64,000 nucleotides of DNA from G963668655 sp963668655 (GTDB taxonomy: Bacteria > Myxococcota_A > SURF-8), in contig CAXXPQ010000002.1 in NCBI GenBank assembly GCA_963668655.2, positions 682,001 through 746,000 on the forward strand. Direction: 5' to 3'. Positions 34,063 through 43,445 of this stretch are shown here, piece by piece. How positions within the stretch are numbered: the first letter of the stretch is position 1; each line of letters starts with the position of its first letter. The notes below the pieces were generated by a model. The model was given only the letters and a program-made list of their open reading frames with translations, did no database searches and was not told the origin of the DNA. The position numbers and the translations under genes are program-made.

Positions 34063-37000
34063 TCAATAGGGATATCCGCAGAAGAAGTCGATGTCACTGG
34101 TGGAACAGCCCGCGTCGCCGCAGGCTTCGTAATCATCGGTATCGTCGTCCTCGACGGAGAAAGAATCTTCGTCCCGGTACTCGCAGATTCCGTAATAGGG
34201 CGTATAGTAGCCGTCCTGCCAGAGTTTGACGATATAGTAGGCGTATTCCTTGGGCGCCAGGAAGCAGAAATCCCCGGAATTTCCCGTATTTTCCGGCATG
34301 AAACGCCCGCGGAAGGGACCGGGGCCCTCGTACTGTTCATAAACGCTCATGGGATAGATGAAAGGCTCCACCGGCGACTGGCTGTCGTCCTGACGAGTGA
34401 CGCGGATGGTTTTGCACTGCGGATTGGCCGGCTGGAGATTGATGTCGCCGAGCGTATTGCAGTAGATTCCTTCCTCGTCTCCGCAAAGTCCGTCGGTGCC
34501 GGTGCTCGGCGCCCAGATCTCGGAGGCGTAACGTTCGCCGGGGGCGGCCCAGTAGACGACCTGAAGTCGCGACGAGTAACCTTCCGCGAATCCGTCCAGG
34601 CAGAACGTGCCGTCCGCTCCGGTGGTCGCAGAGTGTTTCCAGTACGTATAGTCTCCGAAAAAGATCACTTCCGCTCCTTCCACCGGCTGGCCGTCCAGAA
34701 GCACTCTTCCGCTGAAGCAGGTGTCCTCGTACGCTTCATAGCCGCCCACCCACCAGCCGAAGGCGTCGATCTCGGCGTAGACCTCGTCGAGCGCATAGGA
34801 AGACCGCTCTCCCCGGGCCTGTCCGCCGCCGGAATGGTAGGAAATATCCCGCTGCACCCACATGCTGTTGTTCTCGTCGTACCAGTACCACTGCATTTCC
34901 CCTTCAAGGTAAGTGGAAAGCGGGAAGAGGAAATCCACGTAGGAATCCGGATAGGGAGTCAATTCCACGGTGGGATCCAGCGCATCCTCCACCTCGACGT
35001 AAGCGGCGGTAAGAGCGACGAAATTGTCGTTGGAGCGCATGGGAAGCGGAATCCTTCCCCTTCCCTCCGGCAGGGCTTTCACCTGTAATTTGTCATCCAG
35101 ATTGAGGCCGCTGATATTGACCCGGTACGATTCGCTGTAGTTTACACCGGAGAATATGGTGGGGCTGTCGCCGCTTTCCATATAGAGGCTGCTTAGGTGA
35201 TCCAGCCAGCCGCAGGTTTCGGCGGTTTCGTTCTGGAAAGTGTTGATTTCGTTTGACATATCGTCCGTGTAGGCGTCGGTGCGGCAGGCCACCAGCAGAC
35301 GCGGATAGATTGTGGTGGTCTCCCCCAGGGTGACCGAGGTGACGATCTGGTTGGACGTGTACGTCAGGTTCAGCGCCTCGTTCACCGGACCGCGAATATT
35401 GACCACCACTCCCTGCTGAGTAAGCAGTCCGTTGATGGAGAAACGGCCGTCCGCGTCCGTCACGGCGCTGGGACCGTCCACGATCTCCACCGTGGCTCCC
35501 GCCACCGGAGCGATGTCGAACTGGGTGGCGTTGGTCACCACGCCTTCCAGGACGCCGGAATACACGGTGTGTTCCATGCAGGATGTATCGCAATAGGTGC
35601 AGAACTCCACTCCGGACGGATCGCAAGGCGTGTCCGTGTTTCCGCCCTCGCCGTCGTCGCACTGCTCGCTCTCCTCGTTCTCGCCGTTACCGCAGATGTC
35701 CGGAATGCAGACGCCGTCCTGGCAGCGATCGTTATAGGTGTACGGGTTTTCATCGTTGCATTCATAGTCTTCCGGCATGATCGGATCCGAGCAGATGCCC
35801 GTGGCCGGGTCGCAGACGCCGACGTCGTGGCACTGATCCAGGGCTTCGCAGACCACGGCGTCTCCGGCGGTGCAGACACCCGTCATGCAATAGTCCGGAG
35901 TACAGAGACTCTCGTCCAGGTCACAGGCGGTTTCATCGGCCAGTTCCGGATCCGAGCAGATACCCGTGGTTGGATCGCAGGTGCCGACGTCGTGGCACTG
36001 GTCCATGGCCTCGCAGACCACGGCGTCTCCGGCCGTGCAGACGCCCGTCATGCAATAGTCCTGGGTACAGAGATCCGTATCCAGGTCGCAGGCGGTTTCG
36101 TCGGCCAGGGCCGGATCCGAACAGATGCCCGTGGCCGGATCGCAGACGCCGACGTCGTGGCACTGGTCCATCGCCTCGCAGACCACGGAATCTCCGGCCG
36201 TGCAGACGCCCGTCAGGCAATAATCCTGGGTGCAGAGATCCGTATCCAGGTCGCAGGCGGTTTCATCGGCCAGGGCCTGGACGTTCTCACACTGGCCGTT
36301 CTGCGGGTTGCACGTTCCGGCATCGTGGCACTGGTCGGGGGCGACGCAGACCACGGCGGTACCGGCGGTGCAGACGCCGGATTGGCAGGTATCCGCCGTG
36401 CAGGCGCTCTGATCCAGATCGCAGGCGAAGCCGTCTTCCTTGGCCGAAGCGTTTTCGCAATCCCCGCTTTGCGGGTTGCAGGTTCCGGCATCGTGGCACT
36501 GATCGGGAGCCGTGCAGGTCACCGGATTGCTTCCCCGGCATTCCCCATTCTGGCAGACATCCGTCTGGGTGCAGAGATTTTCGTCGTCGCAACTCGCCGT
36601 GTTGTCGTAGCTCCAGCCTTCCGCGTCGGCATCCGCATCGCAGGCCAGGCAGACGTTTTCCGTGTTGGATGTTCCATCCGCCACACAAGCGCCGTCGATG
36701 CGGCAATACCCCTCGGAGACGGCGTTGACGCACGCGCCCGTCTCCGGGTTGCAGGAATCCACGGTGCAGTCCAGTCCGTCCGAACAATCTTTCGGGACGT
36801 AAACGCAACGGAAGTTTTCCACCAGATCGTCGGTGCAGGGATCCTCGTCGTCGCACTCGGGATCGGGAACCCGGCCGGGATCGCGGACGATGAGTACGGT
36901 CCATTCCCGATACTGTCCCACGCTTCCGTCCTTCGACTTCAGCGCCAGCATGAAGGTCAACGACCAGTCGATGACCTCCAGATCCTTGGAAACGGAGCCG

Positions 37001-37806
37001 GGAACCGTCATCACCAAACCTTTTTCCGTGGAGGTAACCGGCCCTTCCACCACAAAATAGCCGTCCGCGATGGGCAGCGAGATGATGGCGGATTCCAGAT
37101 TGTCCTTGTTCGCATAGTCCGTATACAGATCGATTTCGAAGGTGACGCCGGGCGTCAAATGGGTGGGGCTTTCGATGTGAGTGATCTGGGGGGCTCCGGC
37201 GTCTCCGCTTCCGGGAGGCGCGTCGCCCATCGTCAGGGACCAGCCCTCGCCGCCGACTTTATCCGCGATTTCCTCCGGGGTGACGGGATCCCGGTTCAGG
37301 ATCGTCAGGTTCCAGACGATGAACGTACCCACGTTTCCTGATCCGTCCATGAGCATGACATGGATCACGAAGTTCTTGCCTCTCAGATCCGCAATGTCCT
37401 TCAAGCGACCGAAAAGAATGGCCTCCATCCCGAAATCGCCCACCTGGGGCAAACTGGGAACCTTGATGTATCCCGTGGCGCCTTCCACTTTCACCAGGGT
37501 GTGGGTAAAGGGCGTTTCCGCGTTCGGACCGCTGCCGGTTTCATGGGTGGCGACCACGGTGAAGGTCTGGCCGCCCACCAGATCCACCGGAGCGTCCAGA
37601 TCGATCATCTGGGGCGCTTTTTCCGGATCCGCTTCCGTGGCGGGCAATTCTCCGTTCACGACTTCGCCGCCCTCGAACTCCAGGGCGCTGGACAGGCGAT
37701 CCTCCAGAGAGGCCCCGATGTCGTCCGTATCGCTGTCTTCCGTCGTACAGGCGGACAGAAGAACCAGGCCACAAATCAAGATCCATCCCATTTTCCACTT
37801 TTTCAT
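34063..37806 (-). CDS. Large cysteine-rich lipoprotein with CarboxypepD-type domains
   Basis: A 1247-residue lipoprotein. The lipobox is LLSAC (Cys about 20). An N-terminal beta-rich part (about 60-310) resembles two Ig-like domains. A cysteine-rich region (about 320-710) includes five 55-56-residue repeats of the type CTAGDAVVCEAMDQCHDVG and a partial DUF4215-like segment CGNGENEESEQCDDG. Two carboxypeptidase-regulatory-like folds follow (GVLEGVVTNATQFDIAPVAG with DADGRFSI; FSGRVLLDGQPVEGAEVIFF with GADGTFCL). The tail ends in CGDAGCSTSDIDFFCGYPY. The role is probably surface adhesion or scaffolding. The ATG at 37806 is fixed by AAGGGG at 37814-37819. It is co-transcribed with the glycosyltransferase-like gene downstream. 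Confidence 0.85.
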   Translation of the reverse strand: MKKWKMGWILICGLVLLSACTTEDSDTDDIGASLEDRLSSALEFEGGEVVNGELPATEADPEKAPQMIDLDAPVDLVGGQTFTVVATHETGSGPNAETPFTHTLVKVEGATGYIKVPSLPQVGDFGMEAILFGRLKDIADLRGKNFVIHVMLMDGSGNVGTFIVWNLTILNRDPVTPEEIADKVGGEGWSLTMGDAPPGSGDAGAPQITHIESPTHLTPGVTFEIDLYTDYANKDNLESAIISLPIADGYFVVEGPVTSTEKGLVMTVPGSVSKDLEVIDWSLTFMLALKSKDGSVGQYREWTVLIVRDPGRVPDPECDDEDPCTDDLVENFRCVYVPKDCSDGLDCTVDSCNPETGACVNAVSEGYCRIDGACVADGTSNTENVCLACDADADAEGWSYDNTASCDDENLCTQTDVCQNGECRGSNPVTCTAPDQCHDAGTCNPQSGDCENASAKEDGFACDLDQSACTADTCQSGVCTAGTAVVCVAPDQCHDAGTCNPQNGQCENVQALADETACDLDTDLCTQDYCLTGVCTAGDSVVCEAMDQCHDVGVCDPATGICSDPALADETACDLDTDLCTQDYCMTGVCTAGDAVVCEAMDQCHDVGTCDPTTGICSDPELADETACDLDESLCTPDYCMTGVCTAGDAVVCEALDQCHDVGVCDPATGICSDPIMPEDYECNDENPYTYNDRCQDGVCIPDICGNGENEESEQCDDGEGGNTDTPCDPSGVEFCTYCDTSCMEHTVYSGVLEGVVTNATQFDIAPVAGATVEIVDGPSAVTDADGRFSINGLLTQQGVVVNIRGPVNEALNLTYTSNQIVTSVTLGETTTIYPRLLVACRTDAYTDDMSNEINTFQNETAETCGWLDHLSSLYMESGDSPTIFSGVNYSESYRVNISGLNLDDKLQVKALPEGRGRIPLPMRSNDNFVALTAAYVEVEDALDPTVELTPYPDSYVDFLFPLSTYLEGEMQWYWYDENNSMWVQRDISYHSGGGQARGERSSYALDEVYAEIDAFGWWVGGYEAYEDTCFSGRVLLDGQPVEGAEVIFFGDYTYWKHSATTGADGTFCLDGFAEGYSSRLQVVYWAAPGERYASEIWAPSTGTDGLCGDEEGIYCNTLGDINLQPANPQCKTIRVTRQDDSQSPVEPFIYPMSVYEQYEGPGPFRGRFMPENTGNSGDFCFLAPKEYAYYIVKLWQDGYYTPYYGICEYRDEDSFSVEDDDTDDYEACGDAGCSTSDIDFFCGYPY
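35760..36590 (-). repeat. Five 165-168-bp tandem repeats in the lipoprotein gene
   Basis: The QCHD motif recurs five times at 165-, 165-, 168- and 168-bp spacing. The three repeats nearest the C-terminus are nearly identical. Confidence 0.9.
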
Positions 37807-37904
37807 GCTTGTACCCCTTTTCCTATATTGCACGCGTTCGTTGAATTTCACGCAGTTTGACCCCAAAGTGATTTTATTGTCTGTTTCTCCTGATTTCGAG
37901 GCCG

Positions 37905-37933
37905 ATCATCTCAGTTTCACCCTGTTTTGTCAA
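37905..37933 (-). promoter_or_regulatory. Promoter of the large lipoprotein gene
   Basis: TTGACA at 37928-37933, 17 bp, weak GATGAT at 37905-37910 on the minus strand, leaving a leader near 90 nt. Confidence 0.45.
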
Positions 37934-38108
37934 TGGAAAATCCCTTATGGCCGGGAACCGGAGAGGCTCCGAAAAGCGATTTTCCATCGGTCTCCACGGC
38001 AGATTTCGTATGGAATGAAAGTTGACGTCGGACATCGGAAAGGAGTATGCTGCCGGATATTCGGCAATGGAAGCTGAAGATTCGAACGAATCCGGAAAGG
38101 CAAGCGAT

Positions 38109-38612
38109 ATGGCACTGTTGCAGCGACTCATGGGCAAGGCGTCCTCCGAACCGGTGGGGTTTTCCATCGAGGAGGTCATGAGCGGCGAGCATGAATTCGA
38201 GCCCGGTGTCGGCCCGGAAGGACGATTTCCCTTCGAATTTCATGTGGTTTGGGGGCCGAAAGATCTGGGCGAGTTTCTGCGTCCGGGCTCGGAGGTTTTC
38301 ATGACCAACGACCTGGAAGGGCGGATCAGCGTGGAGGGACTCTGCCGAAACGTCCCATGCGCCGGACGCCTGGAACTGCGCTATTTCAAGGATCGCTCCA
38401 TCCGTTATTCCTTCGAATTCGAGACGGGCGGAAGTGAATATCGTTTCGTGGGCGAAAAGGTCAATATCTGGCCCTGGAACCTGGCCGTCAGCCACACCAC
38501 CTGCTTCGGCGTGATTACCGAAAAGCAAAGCGGCCGGCTGGTTTCCCGTTCGGTGAGCCATTTCCGTCTCCGCTCCCTGCCCGGATTTCTGGCCAGTCTG
38601 CGCCTGACCTGA
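38109..38612 (+). CDS. Stand-alone domain resembling one found in GMC cholesterol oxidases
   Basis: A 167-residue soluble beta-rich protein. The wording GRISVEGLCRN...GRLELRYFKDRSIRYSFEFETGGSEYRFVGEKVNIW and SHTTCFGVI recalls the small beta domain attached to cholesterol-oxidase-like GMC flavoproteins and to some lipid-related hydrolases. No flavin motif is present, so the enzyme part is absent. This match is from memory of the pattern and is tentative. I place the start at 38109 behind GGAAAGG; 38067 is an alternative. It is divergent from the large lipoprotein gene. Confidence 0.5.
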   Translation: MALLQRLMGKASSEPVGFSIEEVMSGEHEFEPGVGPEGRFPFEFHVVWGPKDLGEFLRPGSEVFMTNDLEGRISVEGLCRNVPCAGRLELRYFKDRSIRYSFEFETGGSEYRFVGEKVNIWPWNLAVSHTTCFGVITEKQSGRLVSRSVSHFRLRSLPGFLASLRLT

Positions 38613-38738
38613 ACGGGAGGGTACGGAATTTCCGGGAATAATCGGACGGTTGGACCGCTCCATACCCATGAAAACGTTCAGGGAGTTCCTTCATTCACCC
38701 TTGCGTTCGAAACGCGACGAAAAGGAAAGGAAGAGAGC

Positions 38739-39170
38739 ATGTCCACCCGGGAAAAACAGGCCGAGTTGGCCGCCAAGCTGAAAGCCTGGCAGCGCATCGA
38801 AAACACCGCCATCAGCCAGACCGCCCAGGTGATGGAGCGGACGGAAAACCCCGTCATTCGCGCCATCATGGAGATCATCCAGCGGGATTCCAACATGCAC
38901 TACCGAATTCAGGGGCTGCTGATCGACGCCCTGCAACAGGAAGCGCCCATCCTGACGCCGGAAGAACTGACGGATGTCTGGAGTCAGATCGAGCGGCACA
39001 TCGAGACGGAAAAGAAGACCCGGGAATACCTGCACGATTGCATGGAACTTCAGAACGCCACCGGAAACGTCATCGTGTATTACCTGCTTTCCTATCTGGA
39101 AAAGGATGAACGCAAACACGACGACCTGCTGGACGGCTTGGCCGGCATCAAAAAGGGCATGTATCCGTAA
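38739..39170 (+). CDS. Ferritin-like helical protein
   Basis: A 143-residue all-alpha protein first of three consecutive ferritin-like genes. Helices carry the pattern E-N-T-A (about 22-25), E-I-I-Q-R-D-S-N-M-H (about 46-55, E/H pair one turn apart), E-R-H-I-E (86-90) and DERKHDDLL (E124 and H127), like the paired E-x-x-H motifs of rubrerythrin-type di-iron proteins. It could be a di-iron oxidase, a storage subunit or a degenerate member. The site AAAGGAAGAG precedes the ATG. Confidence 0.65.
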   Translation: MSTREKQAELAAKLKAWQRIENTAISQTAQVMERTENPVIRAIMEIIQRDSNMHYRIQGLLIDALQQEAPILTPEELTDVWSQIERHIETEKKTREYLHDCMELQNATGNVIVYYLLSYLEKDERKHDDLLDGLAGIKKGMYP

Positions 39171-39307
39171 TTCCCATTCCTGCGTCCCTTTGCGCTTGAC
39201 AGAAGCCGCTTCGGGCGGGTATCCAGTTACAACGCCGACAGCGGAAAGCCCGGCTCGGTACATACTCGGGGAACGATTTCCCCCGCACTCTCATAAGGGG
39301 ATCCATC

Positions 39308-39763
39308 ATGAATGAATTCAAGACGATAGATGACCTGTTGGATTTCGCGATCAAGGAAGAGGAAGACGCCGCCGCCTTCTATCTCGAATGGTCCCGCAAG
39401 ATGGAAACGGACTGGATGCGCAAGATTTTCGAGGAGTTCGCCTCCGAGGAAGCCCGCCACAAGGCCAAGCTGCTCCAGATTCGCAAAGGCGGCCGGATGG
39501 AGCCCTCTCGGGAAAAGATCATGGATCTGAAACTTTCCGATTATCTGGTGGACGCGGAGAAAGACGCCGTGAACGACTACGAATCCGCCCTGGTGTTCGC
39601 CATGAAGAAGGAAAAGGCCGCCTTCCGCATGTATTCCGACATGGCCGCCGCGGTGGAGGACGACGAACTGAAGCGGACGCTGCTCGCCCTGGCCCAGGAA
39701 GAGGCGAAGCACAAGCTGCGCTTCGAAGTGGAATACGACGAGTGCGTTTATCAGGAGAACTGA
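39308..39763 (+). CDS. Rubrerythrin-like ferritin-family protein
   Basis: A 151-residue four-helix protein with E-E-E-D-A-A-A-F-Y (E17-E19), EEFASEEARHKAKLL (E47, H50), then a second pair of helices with EKDAVNDYESAL and AQEEAKHKLRFE (E-x-x-H). These two E-x-x-H pairs are the di-iron ligands of rubrerythrin/ferritin-like proteins. The rubredoxin domain of true rubrerythrin is absent. Likely role: peroxide reduction or ferrous-iron oxidation. It has AAGGGG upstream and lies between two other ferritin-like genes. Confidence 0.85.
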   Translation: MNEFKTIDDLLDFAIKEEEDAAAFYLEWSRKMETDWMRKIFEEFASEEARHKAKLLQIRKGGRMEPSREKIMDLKLSDYLVDAEKDAVNDYESALVFAMKKEKAAFRMYSDMAAAVEDDELKRTLLALAQEEAKHKLRFEVEYDECVYQEN

Positions 39764-39795
39764 ACGCTCCTCGTCCCGAACCAAGGAGATAAAAA

Positions 39796-40308
39796 ATGCT
39801 GAATAAAAAAGTGGAAGCGGCGCTGAACGCCCAGATCAACTATGAACTGTTTTCTTCTTACCTTTATCTTTCCATGGCCACCTGGTTCGAAAGCCGGGAT
39901 CTGCCGGGGTTCGCCAACTGGATGTTCGTCCAGGCCAAGGAGGAACTGCTGCACGTGGAACGCTTCTACCGCTACATCAACGAGCGGGACGGGCGGGTGA
40001 CGCTCACCCAGGTGGAAGGCCCTCGAACGGAATGGGAATCCGCGCTGAACGCCTTCCAGGAAGCCTATGAGCACGAACAGAAGGTCAGCGGCCGCATCAA
40101 CGATCTGGTCAGCCTGACCCAAGAGGAAAAGGACAACTTCACCCAGAATTTCCTGCAATGGTTCATTACCGAGCAAGTGGAGGAAGAAGCGTCCGTCAAG
40201 GCCATCGTACAGCAACTCAAGCTCATGGGCGACCAGGGGCAGAGTCTGTTCCTGATGGACCGCGAACTGGGTCAACGGGTCTTCACGCCGCCGCCCGCCG
40301 CGCCCTGA
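39796..40308 (+). CDS. ftnA: Bacterial non-haem ferritin
   Basis: Iron-storage protein that assembles into a 24-subunit shell. The 170-residue product begins MLNKKVEAALNAQINYELFSSYLYLSMA and contains QAKEELLHVERFYRYINERDGRVTL, the FtnA ferroxidase segment with E-E-L-L-H, then the long B-C loop and WFITEQVEEEASV (E-x-x-E ligands on the fourth helix). A very good ribosome site (AAGGAGAT) precedes the ATG, 32 bp after the previous gene. With the two upstream genes it forms a compact iron-handling operon. Confidence 0.93.
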   Translation: MLNKKVEAALNAQINYELFSSYLYLSMATWFESRDLPGFANWMFVQAKEELLHVERFYRYINERDGRVTLTQVEGPRTEWESALNAFQEAYEHEQKVSGRINDLVSLTQEEKDNFTQNFLQWFITEQVEEEASVKAIVQQLKLMGDQGQSLFLMDRELGQRVFTPPPAAP

Positions 40309-40383
40309 CGGTTCCGAAGAATCCTGTAACCATCCGAAAACACGACCGAATCCGGAACGTTTCGGCAACCTCATGGAAACGAC

Positions 40384-41028
40384 ATGCCCATCATCGCCCA
40401 GCGAAAAGAAGAACTGCGAAATCTTCTGGCCCTTCGGGACTGGGAGCAACTGAAAACCTGGTCCAAGGGGCAGCGCAACGTGATGAGTTCGCTGCTCGCG
40501 CTGCTGTTCGAACCGGATCCGCTTCTTGCCTGGCGGGCCATCGAGGCCCTGGGCGTCATGGCGCCCGAAAACCGGCAAGCCAAGGTCATGAACATTATTC
40601 GGCGGCTGTTCTGGCAGATGAACGACGAATCGGCAGGTATTATCTGGAACGCGCCGGAAGCCGTGGGGGAAATCTGCCGGAGCCTGCCGCCGCTGATCGC
40701 GGAGGTGGGGCGTATCGTGGGATCCTTCGTCTTTCAGTCGCCCTTCGAGGCCGGGGTTCATCGGGCCATGGTGCGCATGTGCGCCGTGAATCCGAAGCCT
40801 TTCATGGATCTGGCGGAGGTGATGGATTATTCGCTCATCAATCGGGACGCGACGATCCGGGCCAATGCCGCGCGGGTGCTGGTTCTCATGGGCGAACGCC
40901 GCCTGGTGGAAGGCAAGCCGAAGATTCTTCGGGACGAAGCCGCGTTCGAGGAATACGACTTCTCGGACGGAACGATGAAAACCATGCGGGTGATGGACGC
41001 CGCGGCGAAAGCCCTGGAAAACGGATGA
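40384..41028 (+). CDS. DVU0298-like HEAT-repeat protein
   Basis: A 214-residue helical protein with HEAT-type repeats, recognisable from PLLAWRAIEALGVMAPENRQAKVMNIIRRLFWQMNDESAGIIWNAPEAVGEICRSLP. The combination of W-R-A-I-E-A-L-G and N-D-E-S-x-G-I-x-W-x-A-P-E-A is the signature of the DVU0298 family of delta-proteobacteria, with no known function but likely a protein-binding scaffold. It is 76 bp past ftnA and could be the last gene of that operon. Confidence 0.75.
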   Translation: MPIIAQRKEELRNLLALRDWEQLKTWSKGQRNVMSSLLALLFEPDPLLAWRAIEALGVMAPENRQAKVMNIIRRLFWQMNDESAGIIWNAPEAVGEICRSLPPLIAEVGRIVGSFVFQSPFEAGVHRAMVRMCAVNPKPFMDLAEVMDYSLINRDATIRANAARVLVLMGERRLVEGKPKILRDEAAFEEYDFSDGTMKTMRVMDAAAKALENG

Positions 41029-41086
41029 AAACCTAAATGAAAAATTCCGGACCGAACCGCCGCATTCTTTTTTTTCCCTTTTTCTG

Positions 41087-41114
41087 TTGCAATTTCCGAA
41101 AGCGCGACTATACT
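41087..41114 (+). promoter_or_regulatory. Promoter of the tRNA gene
   Basis: TTGCAA at 41087-41092, 16 bp, TATACT at 41109-41114, 18 bp before the tRNA 5' end. Confidence 0.6.
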
Positions 41115-41131
41115 TTGATGCCTGTTTTGCC

Positions 41132-41208
41132 GGGCCTATAGCTCAGTTGGTTAGAGCCGCCGGCTCATAACCGGCTGGTCCCAGGTTCGAGTCCTGGTGG
41201 GCCCACCA
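41132..41208 (+). tRNA. tRNA with CAU anticodon (Met or Ile2)
   Basis: A full cloverleaf with encoded CCA (41206-41208): acceptor GGGCCTA/TGGGCCC, D-arm GCTC/GAGC, anticodon stem GCCGG/CCGGC with loop CTCATAA, T-arm CCAGG/CCTGG with loop TTCGAGT. CAU is used by initiator and elongator tRNA-Met and by lysidine-modified tRNA-Ile. The stem lacks the three consecutive G-C pairs of an initiator. Its body resembles tRNA-Ile2 as much as elongator Met, so identity is open. Confidence 0.95.
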
Positions 41209-41294
41209 TGATCGGTACGAAACGTCCAGGTTGCATCCATGATGAAGGGCGCGCTGACATTTCATCCAAATACAGACAAATGCGGAAAACCGGA

Positions 41295-41330
41295 AGACGC
41301 TTGGTGTTATTGGGCCAAGCGTCTTTTTTT
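41295..41330 (+). terminator. Intrinsic terminator after the tRNA
   Basis: AGACGCTTGG (41295-41304) pairs with CCAAGCGTCT (41315-41324), then TTTTTT. Confidence 0.9.
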
Positions 41331-41480
41331 ATCCGTCGGCCGATGGGTCACGCCGGGAAAGAGGCCGGAAACGTGGCCGTAACCAGACACCATACGCGGG
41401 AGAAAGCGTAAAGGATTCCGGAAAAATCCGAGTCCAGCCCTCCACGCCATCGATTTCAGCATTTCCAGGAGGTCCAAGCC

Positions 41481-42221
41481 ATGACGAGTGCCAGCCCGAT
41501 CCGCGAACAGCTAATGCTACTGATGGAACTTCAGGAACTGGACAACGAGATCATCGAGTTCGAACTGGGTCGGGAAGAAATTCCGGATAAAATGGGCGAT
41601 CTGGAAGGCGGGCTCCTGGAAAAACGCAAAAGCCTGGACGAGATCGAAACGCAGATTCACGGAATCGAAGACGAACTGGTGGAACGCCAGAAAAAGATGG
41701 ATCTTGAGAAACTGAAACTGAAGAACACGCGGAACAAGGAAGCCGCCATTCAGAATATCAAGGAATACGAAGCGTTCATCAAGGAAATTGAGACCCAGGA
41801 AAAGACCAGCGGGGATTACGATCGGGAAATCACCGCGCTGAACGAGCGGCTGGAGATCCTGAAAGAGGATTACGCCAAGATCGAAAAGGAGATCGAAGCG
41901 CTGACCGCCACCCAGCTGGAACAGAAGCGGGAACTGAAAGAGACGCTGGCCAAACTGGATGAAACTCTGGAAGAGCTCTACGACCGCCGGGACGAACTGG
42001 CGGACAAGCTGGAAGAAGACATCTACCTCAAATACGAATACATCGCCGAACGCAAGGACGGCATCGCCGTGGCTCCCGTGGAACACGGCCATTGCAGCGT
42101 CTGCAACATGGCGATATCCCCCCAGATGTACAACGAACTGATTCGCGGCGACTGGCTCATGGCCTGCCCGGCCTGCAACCGCATCCTGGTCTACAAAGAA
42201 GAAACGGACGAGGCCGAATAG
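41481..42221 (+). CDS. Zinc-ribbon coiled-coil protein (CdsZ-like)
   Basis: A 246-residue soluble protein with a long charged coiled coil (about 10-195; repeated EIETQ, EKEIEAL, KRELKETLAKL) followed by a C4 zinc ribbon CSVCNMAI...CPACNRIL (CxxC...CxxC). This is the architecture of the widespread zf-RING_7/CdsZ family, whose role is poorly known; a link to RNA or nucleic-acid metabolism is often suggested. AGGAGG precedes the ATG. It converges on mrp. Confidence 0.9.
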   Translation: MTSASPIREQLMLLMELQELDNEIIEFELGREEIPDKMGDLEGGLLEKRKSLDEIETQIHGIEDELVERQKKMDLEKLKLKNTRNKEAAIQNIKEYEAFIKEIETQEKTSGDYDREITALNERLEILKEDYAKIEKEIEALTATQLEQKRELKETLAKLDETLEELYDRRDELADKLEEDIYLKYEYIAERKDGIAVAPVEHGHCSVCNMAISPQMYNELIRGDWLMACPACNRILVYKEETDEAE

Positions 42222-42269
42222 GCCCCGTCCGCTCCGATCATCCGATAAATCCGGGAAACAGGAAAAATC

Positions 42270-43346
<1,077 letters not shown>

Positions 43347-43445
43347 TTCGATCCTTCTTTCTTTTGCGTTTTCCTAACCAACGTACGCCAGCTTCAACCA
43401 TGAATCGCCGGATGAACGAAGTCGGCGCGGATATCCACCTTCCAA

